Below are positions 62,723 to 64,000 of a DNA stretch of 64,000 nt, in pieces (position 1 is the first letter of the stretch; each line of letters starts with the position of its first letter). This stretch comes from Bacteroidota bacterium. Lineage in GTDB: Bacteria; Bacteroidota; Bacteroidia; Bacteroidales; UBA10428. The position numbers and the translations under genes are program-made. The DNA lies in NCBI GenBank assembly GCA_016699695.1, contig CP065006.1, positions 2,790,001 to 2,854,000 of the forward strand, written 5' to 3'. The notes under the pieces are model-generated. The model saw only the letters and a program-made list of their open reading frames with translations. It was not told where the DNA came from and searched no databases.

Positions 62723-63757
62723 TTATTCAACTGCTCTGACCCAGGTCTCGGAGCCTTCCTTGGCCCGCACTTTTTTGGCAAACTGGTCAGCCTCTGCGCG
62801 CGATGCAAATACATCGTAGCATACAGCATGTGAATTGCCTATGCGTCCAAATTTCTCAGCTTTATAACCTTTTTTCATAAGGTCTTCGACCAGTTTATCG
62901 GCATTGGCTTCTTCTCTGAAAACTCCTGCTACTACATAGTATTTGGTACCAATGATGGTTTTCTCAGACGTAGGTGTTTGTGTTGGTTCCCCGATTACAG
63001 GAGTTGAGTCATTGACAATGCCAGTGATAATCTCTTCAGCAACTTCTGATGAATCAGTGAATTCTACTGTAGTTTGGATAGTTTCAGGTTCTGGATTCTT
63101 CTTGCTAAAAAGTGAACTAATCTGCTCATTGAAAAGAAAATATCCGATGATGCTGCCATTTACCACTATTAATACTACCGCCCAAAGCATCAGTTTAACC
63201 CATGAATTCTTTTTGCCCTCTTCGTAATACACATTTTTTTGTGGGATGGGTTCAGGGTTTTTTATAACAACAGGTTTTACCGGCTCTGTAAAACTTGATT
63301 TGCCCGAATCGGGTTTTGCAGGTTGGGTTTCGGGTTTTGGTTCCGGTGTTTGTTTTGTTTCAATGGTGGGTTGGGCCTGAATTTCATTTGTTTCCAACTC
63401 CATAATCGAAGAAGGTTCTGGCTTTTTTGAGTGATCATCCTCTGTTAGAGAATCGCTGAGATAGATTTTTCCCGAGCTGCTTTTTGCCAGGAATCCAATA
63501 ACAGGAAATGGAAAGGCCTCGCCCTTATCAATACTTGCATTAAGATGCTTCACAAAATCACTGACCTTTTTGGCTGCGATAGTAGGCTCTAATTTATATT
63601 TCTCAGCCATGGCACCTACCAGAACCCCATCGTTGTATTGAAGAAATTCGTTAAAAATTACCTTAAAAGGCGATCTGGTTTTTACTATAAAAGCACCGAA
63701 ATCAGGAACTATTATTCGTCCGTTTTCCTTTAACAATGCAATAATCAGGTCTTCCAT
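62723..63757 (-). CDS. HU-CCDC81 plus SPOR-domain membrane protein
   Basis: A 344-residue protein. The N-terminal ~100 residues are an HU/IHF-like domain of the CCDC81 type (IIALLKENGRIIVPDFGAFIVKTRSPFKVIFNEFLQYNDGVLVGAMAEKY, then FPFPVIGFLAKSSSGKIYL). A Pro/Glu/Thr-rich linker follows (about 105-180). One membrane helix is at about 188-211 (LMLWAVVLIVVNGSIIGYFLF). A C-terminal SPOR domain (about 268-344, KYYVVAGVFREEANADKLVEDLMKKGYKAEKF, then ASRAEADQFAKKV) would bind denuded septal peptidoglycan. Predicted topology puts HU in the cytoplasm and SPOR in the periplasm, so it could link chromosome or protein partners to the division site. A TAATTTTG box on the minus strand (63787-63794) may be its -7 element. 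Confidence 0.85.
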   Translation of the reverse strand: MEDLIIALLKENGRIIVPDFGAFIVKTRSPFKVIFNEFLQYNDGVLVGAMAEKYKLEPTIAAKKVSDFVKHLNASIDKGEAFPFPVIGFLAKSSSGKIYLSDSLTEDDHSKKPEPSSIMELETNEIQAQPTIETKQTPEPKPETQPAKPDSGKSSFTEPVKPVVIKNPEPIPQKNVYYEEGKKNSWVKLMLWAVVLIVVNGSIIGYFLFNEQISSLFSKKNPEPETIQTTVEFTDSSEVAEEIITGIVNDSTPVIGEPTQTPTSEKTIIGTKYYVVAGVFREEANADKLVEDLMKKGYKAEKFGRIGNSHAVCYDVFASRAEADQFAKKVRAKEGSETWVRAVE

Positions 63758-63909
63758 GGCGGTTTTGTTTTCAATAAAACTAATATCAAAATTATTAAAT
63801 TATTATTGGTCAGACTTTTAAAGTTGTCAACAATAATTTAATTTCATTAAGACAAAAAAAAATGACATATTTACTGTATTAAACAAGCGGTGCCTGTAAA
63901 ATTTTAGTG

Positions 63910-64000
63910 ATGAAAATTGTAGAAGTGTTAGGTATAGATGTGGGTGGGTCTGCTGTAAAAGGAGCCCCGGTAGATACAAAAGGCGGAAGCTTGCTTCAGG
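63910..64000 (+). CDS. Polyphosphate glucokinase-like ROK-family kinase (partial, 5' end)
   Basis: Only the first 30 codons lie in the window. They read MKIVEVLGIDVGGSAVKGAPVDTKGGSLLQ. The phosphate-binding phrase LGIDxGGSxxKGAPVD is that of polyphosphate/ATP glucokinases in the ROK family. The reading frame runs off the window end. It diverges from the HU/SPOR gene across a 152-bp AT-rich spacer. Confidence 0.7.
   Translation, partial: MKIVEVLGIDVGGSAVKGAPVDTKGGSLLQ

Overview
The window looks like a chromosomal segment of a Bacteroidota bacterium, most likely from the Bacteroidales/Marinilabiliales side of the phylum. The evidence is: three secreted proteins with C-terminal type IX secretion (T9SS) sorting domains, a PorT-type T9SS component, a TamL-type lipoprotein barrel, phylum-type promoters (TTTG about 18-19 nt upstream of TAnnTTTG), a general lack of Shine-Dalgarno sequences, and the order tRNA-Thr, tRNA-Tyr, tRNA-Gly, tRNA-Thr, tuf, tRNA-Trp, secE, nusG, rplKAJL, rpoBC. 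The species cannot be named from the sequence alone.

Layout. 1-0.8 kb: nitroreductase. 0.8-7.7 kb: two tandem, paralogous, roughly 1120-residue T9SS cargo proteins on the minus strand. 7.8-13.0 kb: Ldh2-type dehydrogenase, PorT, TrmH-type RNA methyltransferase, TamL. 13.0-14.5 kb: a complete IS701-family insertion sequence (17-bp terminal inverted repeats, 4-bp CTAA duplication) whose target is the stop codon of tamL. 14.7-18.4 kb: class II aldolase, helix-hairpin-helix protein, rpsU, xerC-like recombinase, hpf. 18.5-32.1 kb: the tRNA/tuf/ribosomal-protein/RNA-polymerase cluster ending with a small DUF3467 gene. 32.2-36.6 kb: etfB-etfA-acyl-CoA dehydrogenase operon and an orphan coiled-coil protein. 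36.7-50.9 kb (all minus): a cyclic-2,3-diphosphoglycerate-synthetase-like enzyme, two GH13 alpha-amylase-family enzymes (one T9SS-exported, one lipoprotein), a membrane TPR/HTH regulator, a receiver-only response regulator, a giant beta-propeller histidine kinase, and a DegT-family aminotransferase. 51.1-56.1 kb: a tightly overlapping operon of DUF2520 protein, KdsC-like phosphatase, UbiA prenyltransferase, Maf and an S46 dipeptidyl peptidase. 56.2-57.7 kb: AT-rich LemA/DUF3137 pair. 58-62.7 kb: secreted repeat protein, small lipoprotein with a heavy-metal-domain-like fold but no CxxC, endonuclease/exonuclease/phosphatase protein, penicillin acylase. 62.7-64 kb: HU-CCDC81/SPOR membrane protein, and the start of a polyphosphate-glucokinase-like ROK gene cut by the window end.

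How parts work together. PorT belongs to the secretion machine that would export the three sorting-domain proteins found here. The GH13 pair with its adjacent membrane regulator looks like a small alpha-glucan-use locus without a SusC/SusD transporter. The etf/acyl-CoA dehydrogenase operon is a self-contained electron-transfer module. The rpsU-xerC-hpf block carries one notable feature: hpf has a perfect AAGGAGG Shine-Dalgarno sequence in a phylum whose ribosomes normally mask the anti-Shine-Dalgarno with bS21, the product of rpsU. No CRISPR array, rRNA operon, prophage or clearly new defence system was seen. The most interesting signals are the IS insertion precisely at a stop codon, the start-codon-less 5' part of its transposase, the structured leader before rplK, the Shine-Dalgarno exceptions, and the kinase/receiver pair without a DNA-binding output.
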